The translations under genes and the position numbers were made by a program. From assembly GCF_014212055.1 (NCBI RefSeq), contig NZ_JACJVO010000002.1, forward strand, positions 124,001-188,000: a stretch of 64,000 nucleotides of DNA, written 5' to 3'. This stretch comes from Cohnella zeiphila (lineage in GTDB: Bacteria; Bacillota; Bacilli; Paenibacillales; Paenibacillaceae). The notes beneath the pieces were generated by a model that saw nothing but the letters and a program-made list of their open reading frames with translations, was not told where the DNA came from and made no database searches. Shown in pieces: positions 49,949 through 59,043 of the stretch (the stretch's first letter is position 1; each line of letters opens with the position of its first letter).

Positions 49949-50452
49949 ATGAGACGAATATGGGCCTTGGAGGCGCTGGCTCCTGCCGGACCGGGTCCGG
50001 GCTTGTCCGGCAGTCCTGCCGTTTCGGCCGCGGCGAAGCTGCTCGGAGCGGATACGGACGGCCGCGACATGCTGATCGTCGGCCATCCGGACGACGTGCC
50101 GGCGGCCCAAGCGCTGCTGGCGAGCCATGGCGCGAAGGCGGACATGCTTGAGCTGCTCGAGCTTCCGCCGGAGGGGCTCCGGCCCGGGCCCCTTTTCGAA
50201 GATTACATCATCGAGTCCGCGGGCGGACGGCGCTTCGCCGTCGCTTCCGAGACGGCCGTCTTCCGGCTGCAGGCCGAAGGGCCGGAAGCGGACGCCGCCC
50301 CGGCCCTTCTTCAATTGGAGGAGAACCTGATCGCTTCCATAGAAGAAGACGAATTCGAATGGCATTTGGTCGCAAGCCACGAGGTCGAATGGTGCGAACG
50401 GGTCGCCCGGGCGTACGGCTGCCAAGCGGAATGGCGGTCACCGAAATCGTAG
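49949..50452 (+). CDS. Protein of unknown function
   Basis: About 167 residues, start ATG at 49949 with GGAGGT eight bases upstream. It is acidic and Ala/Leu/Glu-rich with no signal peptide or membrane segment. I recognise no domain. It includes the stretches MLIVGHPDDVPAAQALL and EFEWHLVASHEVEWCERVARAYG, suggesting an alpha/beta fold. It lies between the solute-binding-like gene (divergent) and ylaK (convergent). Confidence 0.65.
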   Translation: MRRIWALEALAPAGPGPGLSGSPAVSAAAKLLGADTDGRDMLIVGHPDDVPAAQALLASHGAKADMLELLELPPEGLRPGPLFEDYIIESAGGRRFAVASETAVFRLQAEGPEADAAPALLQLEENLIASIEEDEFEWHLVASHEVEWCERVARAYGCQAEWRSPKS

Positions 50453-50515
50453 ATGACCTGCGCCATCGGAGCCCCTTCAGCGTCCGCCTTCGGCTTCGGC
50501 AGCAGCGTTGCTCCC

Positions 50516-51847
50516 CTACAGCTTTTCCGCCGCCAGCTGAGCGAGACGGCTTCTTTCCCCTTTTTCCAAGGTGATGTGGCCGCTGATCGCTTCCCCTTTG
50601 AACTGCTCGATCAAATACGTCAGGCCGTTGCTCTGGGCATCCAGATACGGGTGGTCGATCTGCTCCGGATCGCCCAGCAGCACGATCTTGCTATGCTCGC
50701 CGACGCGCGAGACGATCGTCTTCACTTCATGCCGGCTTAAGTTCTGCGCCTCGTCGATGATGATGAATTGCCCCGGGATCGAACGCCCCCGAATGTACGT
50801 CAGCGCCTCGACCTGGATGCTGCCGAGCCCCATCAGAATCTTGTCGAGATCGCCCGCTTTTTTCGTGTCGAACAAATACTCCAGATTATCGTATATCGGC
50901 TGCATCCACGGACGCAGCTTCTCTTCTTTCTCTCCCGGCAAATAACCGATATCCTTGCCCATCGGGACGACCGGACGGGCGATCAGCAGCTTCTTGTATT
51001 TGTGTTCGTCCTCGGTCTTCAACAAGCCGGCCGCCAGCGTCAACAGCGTTTTGCCGGTTCCGGCCCGCCCCGCCAGCGTCACGAGCGGAATATCGTCGTT
51101 CAGCAGCAGCTCCAGCGCCATTCGCTGCTGGGCGTTGCGCGCCGTGATGCCCCACACCGGATCGTTGCTCATATGGAGCGGCTCCAAGCGCTGGCCGTCC
51201 TGGCTCACCTTGAGCAAAGCCGATTTGGACGTGCCGAGCTCGTCGCGCAAAATGACGAATTCGTTCGGCTGAAGCCGGACGTTCAAGTGCAAGGAAGGAA
51301 TACCGAGAAAACGGTACGTGTAAAATTCGTCGATAACGGATGGATGGACATGGAGCGTCAAGTAACCGGTATATTGATCGGAGGGAGAGACGGTGCGGTC
51401 GCTCAGGTAGTCTTCCGCGTCGATGCCCAGCACGTCGGCTTTGACCCGCACGAGCACGTCTTTGCTGACCAGAATGACCGGCCGGGGCTCCGCCTTCTCC
51501 TGCTCTTCCTGATGGTAATTGAGGGCAACCGCCAATATGCGGTTGTCGTTGGTCATCTCGCCGAATAGTTCCTGAACGCGGACGAACCGGCGATGGTTCA
51601 TCTCGACTTTAAGCAGTCCGCCGTTTTCCAGTGCGACACCGTCGTGCAGACGGCCGATCTCCCGCAGCCGGTCCAGCTCTCTCGATACGTACCGGGCGTT
51701 GCGCCCGATCTCGTCGGCGAGCCTTTTTTTGGAGTCGATCTCCTCCAGAACGACGGACGGGACGACCACCTCGTTCTCTTCGAACGAGAAAATGGCCAGC
51801 GGATCGTGAAGCAGCACGTTGGTATCGATCACGTAAATTTTTTTCAT
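50516..51847 (-). CDS. ylaK: PhoH-family ATPase with N-terminal PIN domain (YlaK)
   Basis: About 443 residues. The N-terminal PIN nuclease domain (about 1-130) has the acidic residues in YVIDTNVLLHD and LEEIDSKK; the C-terminal PhoH domain has Walker A LAGRAGTGKTLLTLA and Walker B FIIIDEAQNLSRHEVKT. PIN-PhoH proteins are RNA helicase/nuclease enzymes. It belongs with ylaJ, ylaH and typA in the Bacillus yla block. The ATG at 51847 has GGGAGGG upstream; the long upstream extension overlaps ylaJ's 5' region and is rejected. Confidence 0.93.
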   Translation of the reverse strand: MKKIYVIDTNVLLHDPLAIFSFEENEVVVPSVVLEEIDSKKRLADEIGRNARYVSRELDRLREIGRLHDGVALENGGLLKVEMNHRRFVRVQELFGEMTNDNRILAVALNYHQEEQEKAEPRPVILVSKDVLVRVKADVLGIDAEDYLSDRTVSPSDQYTGYLTLHVHPSVIDEFYTYRFLGIPSLHLNVRLQPNEFVILRDELGTSKSALLKVSQDGQRLEPLHMSNDPVWGITARNAQQRMALELLLNDDIPLVTLAGRAGTGKTLLTLAAGLLKTEDEHKYKKLLIARPVVPMGKDIGYLPGEKEEKLRPWMQPIYDNLEYLFDTKKAGDLDKILMGLGSIQVEALTYIRGRSIPGQFIIIDEAQNLSRHEVKTIVSRVGEHSKIVLLGDPEQIDHPYLDAQSNGLTYLIEQFKGEAISGHITLEKGERSRLAQLAAEKL

Positions 51848-52028
51848 GCGGGTCCCTCCCGGATTCGGCGAATTGACGACAAAGGATGCGAACGCTTCCT
51901 GAATCGCATGCGGACGACAGGGAACAATGAGAGCAAGGTTGTAGGTTGCTGGCGAAAGCGGACTCGATTTCGCTCGCTTTCCGGGCATCGCCTCCAAGCG
52001 GAATAATTCAACGGGATGGTGATTTTCG

Positions 52029-52631
52029 ATGAAATGGACCAAGACCGGCAGCGGAATCGCCGCCGGGCTGCTCGCGGCAACGCTGACGTCCGGCCTCGCG
52101 GGCTGCGCGATCAACAGACAGGCGACGCCGGCTCCGCAAACGCAGCAAGTTCGCGTTCAGAGCACGACGCCCGCCGCTCCGGGAACAGTGCCGATCGCTC
52201 ACCCCAAAGAAGTGGCCGCTCACTTGGAGCAGCTGGCCAAGGGAATTCGCGGCGTCAAGGGAGCGAACTGCGTCGTGTTCGGCAATTACGCGGTCGTGGG
52301 CATCGACGTCGATTCGAAGATGGACCGCACCCGGGTCGGTGCGGTGAAATACGCGGTCGCCGAAGCGTTCCGCAAAGATCCTTACGGCGTAGACGCAGTC
52401 GTCACCGCCGACGTCGACATGGCGCAGCGGCTGCGCGAGATCCGCACCGACGTGATGAATGGCCGGCCGGTCTCCGGCTTCGCCGAGGAGATGGCCGATA
52501 TCGTCGGGCGCCTCGTGCCGCAGCTGCCGCGCAGCGTCGTCCCTCCCGCTTCCCCGGACGGAACCGCCGGCATTCGCCAAATGCAGCGCCAAACGACAAC
52601 GTCCGGCACTTCGCACCACCCGGCAAGATGA
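52029..52631 (+). CDS. ylaJ: YhcN/YlaJ-family sporulation lipoprotein
   Basis: A protein of 200 residues. The signal peptide ends in SGLAGC (Cys about 26). The conserved domain includes LAKGIRGVKGANCVVFGNYAVVGIDVDSKMDRTRVGAVKYAVAEAF, the YhcN/YlaJ family seen in spore inner membranes and germination. It is divergent from ylaK, whereas in Bacillus the two are co-directional as I recall. The C-terminus is Pro/Ser/Thr-rich. Confidence 0.87.
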   Translation: MKWTKTGSGIAAGLLAATLTSGLAGCAINRQATPAPQTQQVRVQSTTPAAPGTVPIAHPKEVAAHLEQLAKGIRGVKGANCVVFGNYAVVGIDVDSKMDRTRVGAVKYAVAEAFRKDPYGVDAVVTADVDMAQRLREIRTDVMNGRPVSGFAEEMADIVGRLVPQLPRSVVPPASPDGTAGIRQMQRQTTTSGTSHHPAR

Positions 52632-52633
52632 CA

Positions 52634-52667
52634 AAAGCCCAGCGAGCATAAGCTCGCTGGGCTTTGT
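52634..52667 (+). terminator. Terminator after ylaJ
   Basis: AAAGCCCAGCGAGC-ATAA-GCTCGCTGGGCTTT, a 14-bp perfect stem directly after the ylaJ stop; usable on both strands. Confidence 0.9.
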
Positions 52668-52855
52668 TGCCTTGCCGCACACGGATTCCGCACAGATGCC
52701 TCGATCTTCGACACGAGTCGTCAACCTCTTCGTCATCCGACGTCCTCCTCGTTCCGTCAACCTCTCTCGGCCCGGACGGGCGGGAGAGCGGCTGCCGTTT
52801 GGATGGCCCCATTATAACATAGCGCCGAACGTGATCCAAGCGTCAATCTGACCCA

Positions 52856-53959
52856 TCATTGCGAAGCGGAGGCGGAGGAGGACGGGGAGGCGGACGCCTC
52901 AACCGTCCGTCCGTTCGGCGTCATCTCTTCGGCCAGCGCCTGCTTCGCCTGCTCCAGGCTGTCGTCGTTCAGATAGACGTAAGGACTTTTCCACACGCCT
53001 TCAAGCGGAAGGAAGCGAATATGATTGCGGTCGATATCGTAATACGCTTTGAGCATGTTCTCGATTTGGGCTTTCGGAATATCCGTCTCCATGTTGTCGC
53101 CCACGGCACCGATGACGTTGCCGAGCTTAAGCGCGCCGCCCACCGACTTCATCTTGTCGACGACCGCGCCGAGCACCCGGCTCTGCCGGTCGTTTCGCTC
53201 AAAATCGCTCGATTGCGCCGTTCCCTCGTTCGACTTGCGGTAGCGCACGAAGTCCAGCGCGTTCTTGCCGTCGAGGTGCTGGTCGCCCTTCTTCAGATTG
53301 ATGTTCGTTCCGTCCGCATCATCCCGGTACTTCATGTTCTGGTCGACATAAACATCGATGCCGCCGAGCGCGTCCACGACGTCCGAGAAGCCCTGAAAAT
53401 TGATGACCGCCGAGTAATTGACCGGGATGCCGAACATATCGCTCGCCAGTTCCTTCATCTGGTCGCGGGCGTAGGCATCGGCTTCCGCGCCCTTCAGCTT
53501 CTCCTCTTTGTCGGCTCTCCTATGATAGTAGGCATAGAAAGCATTGATCTTCTGCTCTACATACCCGTCGAGTTGCGGATCGGTGTCGCGCGGCACCGAG
53601 ACGACCGTCGCCGTGTTCGACTTCGGGTTCATCGCGATCAGCATGACGACGTCCGTATTCATGCTCCCGGTCTGCTTCCGGTAATCCATGCCGAGCAGCA
53701 GCATCGAGAGCGGCTTCACCTGCGCCCGATCCGCGGAAGCGATCGGGTTCGCGTTGCCGGCCGGAAGCGCGACCTTGTTCAGCGCGTTGTTCGCCTGCTG
53801 CCACAAATTGCCGGCGTAAACGCCCAATCCGACAATGACGATGGCGAAAAAAACTAACAGGAACCAAAGCCACCGGCGCGGGCGTCTCTTCTGCTTCTTC
53901 GCGGCTTTGACTTTGACCCCGCTTCGCGTGCGCGGCGGCAAAGGCGTGCTGGCACTCAT
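52856..53959 (-). CDS. LytR-CpsA-Psr (LCP) family cell-wall polymer ligase
   Basis: A protein of 367 residues: basic cytoplasmic tail, one membrane segment (WLWFLLVFFAIVIVGLGVYAGNLW), then the LCP domain with LLLGMDYR, NTDVVMLIAMNPKSNTATVVSVPRDT and the Arg-rich DFVRYRKSNEGTAQSSDFERNDRQSRVL. LCP enzymes (TagTUV in Bacillus) transfer teichoic or other anionic polymers from undecaprenyl carriers to peptidoglycan. The C-terminus is a Ser/Ala tail. Confidence 0.93.
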   Translation of the reverse strand: MSASTPLPPRTRSGVKVKAAKKQKRRPRRWLWFLLVFFAIVIVGLGVYAGNLWQQANNALNKVALPAGNANPIASADRAQVKPLSMLLLGMDYRKQTGSMNTDVVMLIAMNPKSNTATVVSVPRDTDPQLDGYVEQKINAFYAYYHRRADKEEKLKGAEADAYARDQMKELASDMFGIPVNYSAVINFQGFSDVVDALGGIDVYVDQNMKYRDDADGTNINLKKGDQHLDGKNALDFVRYRKSNEGTAQSSDFERNDRQSRVLGAVVDKMKSVGGALKLGNVIGAVGDNMETDIPKAQIENMLKAYYDIDRNHIRFLPLEGVWKSPYVYLNDDSLEQAKQALAEEMTPNGRTVEASASPSSSASASQ

Positions 53960-53974
53960 GGCTTCACCTCGATG

Positions 53975-54265
53975 TCAAAAGTGTTCGGAGTCCCCGGCTG
54001 CGCCGTAAAGCTCATTAGCCAATTGATCGACCGCCTCGCGGTCGAACCAAGCTGTCTTGGCCGCTTGTCCCCGAACCTGGTACGCAACGTAAATCTTCCC
54101 CTCGTCGCGCCCTTCGTTCAACGTCTCGAACGACTCCAATTCGTGATCATCCGACAAAATTTGCGCGAAATAGCGCAGCGACTCCCGAGCCGCCTCGTCC
54201 TCGGGACGGCGCTCGGTCATTCGCTTCGTCTGCAGCCAGTAGAACAGCGTGTCCGTCAGTTGCAT
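53975..54265 (-). CDS. Small protein of unknown function
   Basis: A protein of 96 residues, no signal or membrane segment, rich in Glu/Asp/Arg. No family recognised. It ends 16 bases upstream of the LCP gene, so the two are likely one operon. GGAGGGAG precedes the ATG. Confidence 0.65.
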   Translation of the reverse strand: MQLTDTLFYWLQTKRMTERRPEDEAARESLRYFAQILSDDHELESFETLNEGRDEGKIYVAYQVRGQAAKTAWFDREAVDQLANELYGAAGDSEHF

Positions 54266-54394
54266 GACGCTCCCTCCATTCGCGCCCGGCTAACGGCTTG
54301 GGCTTGTAAGAACCCCTGCTAATTTGACGATGGTTCGAGGCAGATAGTTTCAACTTGGAGAATGTTGGCGCTAGGGAAGCCGGGAGACCGTCCC

Positions 54395-54709
54395 TCAGCG
54401 GGGCTCGGGCGGGTTGGCGGCCGCAGGCTCCGATTCTCCGGCCTTGCGGCCCCGGCGCTTATCGTAGAACTGGCGCGCCCGGAGCATGAGCATCATGATG
54501 ACGGCGACGCCCATGCACTGGATGATCGGCAGCTTGTCCAGCTGCAGCAACAGCAAAACAAGGCAGCCGATCGCCATGATGACATGGACGATCGCTTCCT
54601 TGATAATCGGCAGCCTTCCCATGCGGAACACCGCGTTGAAGATATAAATCGTGAAGGCGAGAATGAGCAGATAGGATACGACAGGATGCTCGTGAAACCA
54701 ATGTTGCAT
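54395..54709 (-). CDS. ylaH: YlaH-like membrane protein
   Basis: A protein of 104 residues with two or three membrane segments (VSYLLILAFTIYIFNAVF, AIVHVIMAIGCLVLLLLQ, IIQCMGVAVIMMLMLRA). The order typA-ylaH is as in Bacillus and the sequence fits the YlaH-like family. Its C-terminus is a short hydrophilic tail. Function unknown. Confidence 0.82.
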   Translation of the reverse strand: MQHWFHEHPVVSYLLILAFTIYIFNAVFRMGRLPIIKEAIVHVIMAIGCLVLLLLQLDKLPIIQCMGVAVIMMLMLRARQFYDKRRGRKAGESEPAAANPPEPR

Positions 54710-54769
54710 CGGGAATCCCTCCTATGTAACGGCCGCGCGGACGGCCGCCTGGAAGAAGCCGGGCGTCGT

Positions 54770-56611
54770 TTAGACGCCGGCTTCCGCCATCTTGCGCTGT
54801 TTTTCGTACCGGTCGCGCTCGCCCTTGTTCAAGACCTTCTTGCGCAGGCGGAACGTCTTCGGCGTAATTTCGCACAATTCGTCGTCGTTCAAATATTCGA
54901 GCGCTTCTTCCAGCGACATGAGCCGCGGCGTCTTCAACTTCACCGTTTCTTCCTTGTTTGCGGTCCGGATGTTGTTCAGCGCCTTCTCTTTGCAGATGTT
55001 GACGATGATGTCGTTCTCGCGGGTATGCTCGCCAACGAGCATGCCTTCATAAATCTCCGTTCCCGGTTCGAGGAACAGGATCCCGCGGTCCTCAACGCCC
55101 ATCATGCCGTATACCGTCGACGTTCCCGTCTCGCTGGCGATCAGAACGCCTTGGTGACGGCCGCCGACTTGACCGCCGACGACGGGGCCGTAGCTGTCGA
55201 ACGCATGGTTCATGACGCCATAGCCGCGCGTTAGCGTCAGGAAGTTCGTTCGATAGCCGATCAGACCGCGCGCCGGAATGAGAAATTCCAGACGAATCTG
55301 GCCGTTGCCGTTGTTGATCATATTGACCATCTCCGCCTTGCGCGTGCCGAGGCTCTCCATGACGCTGCCCATGCTCTCTTCCGGCACGTCGATCAGAAGG
55401 CGTTCGATCGGCTCGCATTTGACGCCGTCGATCTCGCGGATGATGACCTCCGGTTTGGAGACTTGCAGTTCGAATCCTTCGCGGCGCATGTTCTCGATCA
55501 GGATGCCGAGATGAAGCTCGCCGCGTCCGCTGACGACGAAAGCGTCAGGGCTGTCCGTCTCGTCGACGCGCAGGGAGACGTCGGTCTCAAGCTCCTTCAG
55601 CAGCCTCTCCCGCAACTTCCGGGAGGTGACGAACTTGCCTTCGCGGCCGGCGAAAGGACTGTTGTTGACGAGGAAACGCATCTGCAGCGTCGGCTCGTCG
55701 ATCTTTAGCACGGGCAGGGCTTCAGGGTTCGCCGGATCGGCGATCGTCTCGCCGATATTGACGTCCTTGATGCCGGCAATGGCTATGATGTCGCCGGCGG
55801 CTGCCTCTTCCATCTCGACGCGCTTAAGCCCTTGGAAGCCGAACAGCTTCTCGATCCGAGCCTGGCGAATTTTGCCCTCGCGGTCGAGAACGGCGACGGG
55901 TTGGCCTTGACGGATCTTGCCGCGGTTCACGCGGCCGATCGGAATGCGGCCCAAGTATTCGTTGTAGTCGAGCAGGGTGACGAGGAATTGAAGCGGCTCC
56001 TCGGTATTCTCCGTCGGATAAGGAATCTTCTCGACCACCGTCTCGTAGAGCGGCTCCATCGTGGTACCCAGTTCGCTTGCGTCCAGGCTGGCAATGCCGT
56101 TCAGGCCCGAGGCGTAGACCACCGGGAAGTCCAACTGATCGTCGTTGGCTTCCAGCTCGATGAACAGCTCCAGCACCTCGTCAATGACTTCCGCAGGACG
56201 GGCGGCCGGACGGTCGATCTTGTTGACGACGACGATCGGCGTCAGTCCGGCCTCCAGCGCCTTGCGCAGCACGAACTTCGTCTGCGGCATGCAGCCTTCG
56301 AAAGCGTCGACGACGAGCAGCACGCCGTCCACCATCTTCATAATGCGTTCCACTTCTCCGCCGAAGTCGGCGTGTCCCGGCGTATCCACGATGTTGATCA
56401 GATAGTCCTTGTAGTGAATCGCCGTGTTTTTGGCCAAAATCGTAATGCCGCGTTCGCGCTCCAGATCGTTGGAGTCCATGGCGCGCTCCTGCACGTGCTC
56501 GTTGTCCCGGAACGTGCCGGATTGGCGCAGCAGCTGGTCGACCAGAGTCGTCTTGCCGTGGTCTACGTGCGCGATAATGGCGATATTGCGAATGCGATCT
56601 CTTGGATGCAT
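54770..56611 (-). CDS. typA: Ribosome-associated translational GTPase TypA/BipA
   Basis: A protein of 613 residues. GTPase motifs: HVDHGKTTL (G1), [12 protein letters not shown] (G3), NKIDRPAAR (G4). Elongation-factor-like domains and a C-terminal BipA-specific domain follow. TypA aids ribosome assembly and growth in cold or stress. It has a structured leader with a terminator-like hairpin. Confidence 0.97.
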   Translation of the reverse strand: MHPRDRIRNIAIIAHVDHGKTTLVDQLLRQSGTFRDNEHVQERAMDSNDLERERGITILAKNTAIHYKDYLINIVDTPGHADFGGEVERIMKMVDGVLLVVDAFEGCMPQTKFVLRKALEAGLTPIVVVNKIDRPAARPAEVIDEVLELFIELEANDDQLDFPVVYASGLNGIASLDASELGTTMEPLYETVVEKIPYPTENTEEPLQFLVTLLDYNEYLGRIPIGRVNRGKIRQGQPVAVLDREGKIRQARIEKLFGFQGLKRVEMEEAAAGDIIAIAGIKDVNIGETIADPANPEALPVLKIDEPTLQMRFLVNNSPFAGREGKFVTSRKLRERLLKELETDVSLRVDETDSPDAFVVSGRGELHLGILIENMRREGFELQVSKPEVIIREIDGVKCEPIERLLIDVPEESMGSVMESLGTRKAEMVNMINNGNGQIRLEFLIPARGLIGYRTNFLTLTRGYGVMNHAFDSYGPVVGGQVGGRHQGVLIASETGTSTVYGMMGVEDRGILFLEPGTEIYEGMLVGEHTRENDIIVNICKEKALNNIRTANKEETVKLKTPRLMSLEEALEYLNDDELCEITPKTFRLRKKVLNKGERDRYEKQRKMAEAGV

Positions 56612-56665
56612 GCTTCCACTCCTATCTTTATATCAAGGGCAACCCCTTGGCTTACGCGAAAACAA

Positions 56666-56688
56666 AACGCCGACGCGAGGTCGACGTT
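56666..56688 (-). terminator. Terminator-like hairpin in the typA leader
   Basis: Minus strand AACGTCGAC-CTCGC-GTCGGCGTT (nine pairs, one mismatch) followed by TTGTTTTCGC. It lies downstream of a good promoter and 55 bases before typA; a second stem CAAGGG-GTTG-CCCTTG lies nearer the start. Confidence 0.6.
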
Positions 56689-56705
56689 TCACCTACATCC
56701 CTTCT

Positions 56706-56733
56706 ATTATACGCTAACCGGATCAATAATCAA
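56706..56733 (-). promoter_or_regulatory. Sigma-A promoter upstream of typA
   Basis: TTGATT (56733-56728), 16-base spacer, TATAAT (56711-56706) on the minus strand, just past the end of the preceding gene. Confidence 0.65.
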
Positions 56734-56737
56734 GCGA

Positions 56738-57220
56738 TTATCGAAAGCGCGGCCTGAACCATACCATCCAGCCCCCAAGGAGGATCAGTACGATCGCGAT
56801 GATGTAGAGGCCCCATGTCCACATCAGCGTCAGCAGGAACAGCACGACCGACAGCGCGGCGAGCACGACGGATGCGGTCCAGAGGCCGCGAGTGCGGACT
56901 TCGCCGAACATATAATACTCGTACAGCCCTACCGCCACCGCGAACAGGAAGAACGGCCACAAGTACTTCATGGAGCTCCAGTCGAACCAGTTGCCTACGA
57001 GAAGCAGCACGGAGACCACCGTCAGAATGCCGGCCGGGATCAGCGATACCGCCGGCAGAAGCCGCCCGAAATAAAGCACATGCAGCAGAATGCCCGGAAT
57101 CAGGATGAACAATGGCCAGAAGACCGTTCCGATAAAAGCGAACACGCCCAGCTTGCCGAGCAAAATCACCAATCCCGCAGCCAAGATCAGGACGCCGACC
57201 GCGGCGGATTGTTTGTTCAC
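56738..57220 (-). CDS. Membrane protein with LiaI/LiaF-like transmembrane region
   Basis: About 160 residues, almost entirely membrane segments in hairpin pairs (AVGVLILAAGLVILLGKLGVF, FWPLFILIPGILLHVLYF, LLPAVSLIPAGILTVVSVLLLVGN, YLWPFFLFAVAVGLYEYYMFG, VVLAALSVVLFLLTLMWTWGLYIIAIVLILLGG). The GxxxxxxGxxxLLxxxG and FWPLxxIxxG patterns fit the LiaI-LiaF-like region found in envelope-stress sensors. The start is probably GTG at 57220 behind GGGGGAG. Confidence 0.75.
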   Translation of the reverse strand: MNKQSAAVGVLILAAGLVILLGKLGVFAFIGTVFWPLFILIPGILLHVLYFGRLLPAVSLIPAGILTVVSVLLLVGNWFDWSSMKYLWPFFLFAVAVGLYEYYMFGEVRTRGLWTASVVLAALSVVLFLLTLMWTWGLYIIAIVLILLGGWMVWFRPRFR

Positions 57221-57413
57221 GACACTCCCCCACTTTACCACGAGACTGCAAATCCGTAAGTTGGATCGCCGCTGTCCCTCCGGCGCCTCTTAACGTCGGC
57301 AGAAGGATAGGGCCGCCTCTCTTTTTACTTTTAGTGTAATGGAAGTCGGGAGAAAAAACCAGTTCCCGAAGGCAGAAAAAAGGAGGAAACGGGAAGTTCC
57401 GCCGCTTGAACTT

Positions 57414-58085
57414 TTATACCCGCTTGCGGCGCCGCAGAAGCAGGGCCGCCAGTACGAGCAATGCGACCGCCGCATATGGCGCGACTTCGGCGAACTTGGA
57501 CTCCGCCCCCGGAAGCAGGCGGGCAAGTCCGGGATCCTTCATCAGCATCTCTCCCGCCGCGTAACCGAGCAGGCCGCCTCCGAGGTAGACGAGGAACGGA
57601 AGCCGGTCAAGCAGTTTCAGAATAAACGAACTTCCCCATATAATGATCGGAATGCTCATCGCGATGCCGATCAGGATGAGAACGAGATCTCCCCGCGCCA
57701 CGGCCGCGACGGCCAGCACATTGTCCAGGCTCATGACGAAATCGGCCGTGACGATCGTCCATACCGCCCCCGAAAGGCTGACGGCGGAGCGCATCTCGTC
57801 CCCCGGCGGGCGATGGTCGTCCAGCAGCAGCTTCAAAGCGATGGCGAAAAGCAGCAGCGCGCCGGCGATTTGCATGTACGGAACGTTCAGCAGCGCCACG
57901 GCGGCCGCCGTCAGGACGCAGCGGAGCCCTACCGCCGCGGACGTTCCCCACCAGACCGCGGCTTGGCGCCGCGCCGGCGGCAGTTTCCGCGCGGCCATGG
58001 CGATGACGATGGCGTTGTCTCCGCTGAGCAGCAGATTGATCAGCACGATTTCGGCAAAGACCATGAAGTTTTCTCCGATTCCCAC
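57414..58085 (-). CDS. TerC-family membrane protein (YjbE-like)
   Basis: About 223 residues with seven membrane segments. Motif LINLLLSGDNAIVIAMAARKLP near the N-terminus and MSLDNVLAVAAVARGD in the middle carry the conserved Asp residues of the TerC family, linked to metal (Mn) efflux or co-translocational metalation of exported proteins. The start is GTG at 58085 or ATG at 58064; both have sites. A stem that could cover the first site is noted in findings. Confidence 0.88.
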   Translation of the reverse strand: MGIGENFMVFAEIVLINLLLSGDNAIVIAMAARKLPPARRQAAVWWGTSAAVGLRCVLTAAAVALLNVPYMQIAGALLLFAIALKLLLDDHRPPGDEMRSAVSLSGAVWTIVTADFVMSLDNVLAVAAVARGDLVLILIGIAMSIPIIIWGSSFILKLLDRLPFLVYLGGGLLGYAAGEMLMKDPGLARLLPGAESKFAEVAPYAAVALLVLAALLLRRRKRV

Positions 58086-58217
58086 CTGCCATCTCTCCCC
58101 TCAGAGGAGATTTATGTACAGGCCCGTCCGGATATGCAAACTGTTTTTTCTCCGAAAAATGAATCGGGTTGCGGCTTGCTGCGTATTACCGTTTGAAAGT
58201 TACGGGGGGGAAAAGCC

Positions 58218-58967
58218 ATGGAACTGTTCAGCCTGGAGTTTGCGACCGCGCTGCTGACCATCATTTTCATCGATCTGCTGCTGGCCGGGGACAACGCCAT
58301 CGTCATCGGATTGGCCGCGCGCAACTTGCCGAAGAACCACCAGCGTAAAGCGATTTGGCTGGGCACGGGAGGAGCCGTAGCCATCCGCGTCGTCGCTACG
58401 CTGCTCGTCGTTTATTTGCTCAAAATTCCGTTTCTGCTGGCTGTCGGAGGTCTCGTCCTCTTATGGATCGCCTTCAAGCTGCTCGTGCAGGAAGATCACC
58501 ATGGGAACATCAAGGCGGGATCGTCGTTATGGACGGCGATTCGCACGATCGTCATCGCCGATGCCGCGATGGGACTGGACAACGTCATCGCGGTCGCCGG
58601 AGCTTCGCACGGCAACGATCTGCTCGTCGTGCTCGGCCTGCTGATCAGCATTCCGGTCGTCGTCTGGGGCAGCACGCTGTTCGTCGGCTTGCTCGCCCGC
58701 TATCCGTGGATCATCTACTTCGGCTCCGGCGTTCTCGCTTATACGGCCGCCAAGATGGTAACGCACGAACCGAAGCTGGACGCGATCTTCCATGATAGCC
58801 CGGCGCTCAGCTGGACCTTTATCTCCGTCATGGTCGTCGTCGTCGTGGCGGGAGGCTGGCGGGCGAACGCCGTCAAAGCCGCCAAAGCCCAGCGCCGAAT
58901 AGCGGCGGCGGCAGCGGCGGAGCGGGAGGACGAAGAAGGCGTGAACTGGAAGACCGGTTCTTCCTAG
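58218..58967 (+). CDS. TerC-family membrane protein (YkoY-like)
   Basis: A protein of 249 residues with seven membrane segments; motifs FIDLLLAGDNAIVIGLAARNLP and AAMGLDNVIAVAGASHGND. The C-terminus is a charged cytoplasmic tail. It is divergent from the other TerC gene with 132 bases between. No yybP-ykoY (Mn) riboswitch was found in that gap. GGGGGGGAAAAGCC precedes the ATG. Confidence 0.9.
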   Translation: MELFSLEFATALLTIIFIDLLLAGDNAIVIGLAARNLPKNHQRKAIWLGTGGAVAIRVVATLLVVYLLKIPFLLAVGGLVLLWIAFKLLVQEDHHGNIKAGSSLWTAIRTIVIADAAMGLDNVIAVAGASHGNDLLVVLGLLISIPVVVWGSTLFVGLLARYPWIIYFGSGVLAYTAAKMVTHEPKLDAIFHDSPALSWTFISVMVVVVVAGGWRANAVKAAKAQRRIAAAAAAEREDEEGVNWKTGSS

Positions 58968-58981
58968 TCCGGACACAAACC

Positions 58982-59034
58982 AAAATCCCTCTGATCCGAA
59001 CGCCGCGAGGCGGTTCCGGATCAGAGGGATTTTT
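58982..59034. terminator. Bidirectional terminator between terC-like gene and thiI
   Basis: AAAATCCCTCTGATCCG pairs with CGGATCAGAGGGATTTT around an inner GCCGC/GCGGT region; A and T runs on both sides. It serves both convergent genes. Confidence 0.92.
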
Positions 59035-59043
59035 AATTCCCGG

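Noticed and set aside
58086-58217. yybP-ykoY manganese riboswitch before the TerC genes
   Set aside because: Expected because of the gene family, but the conserved core sequences are not present in the 132-base gap.
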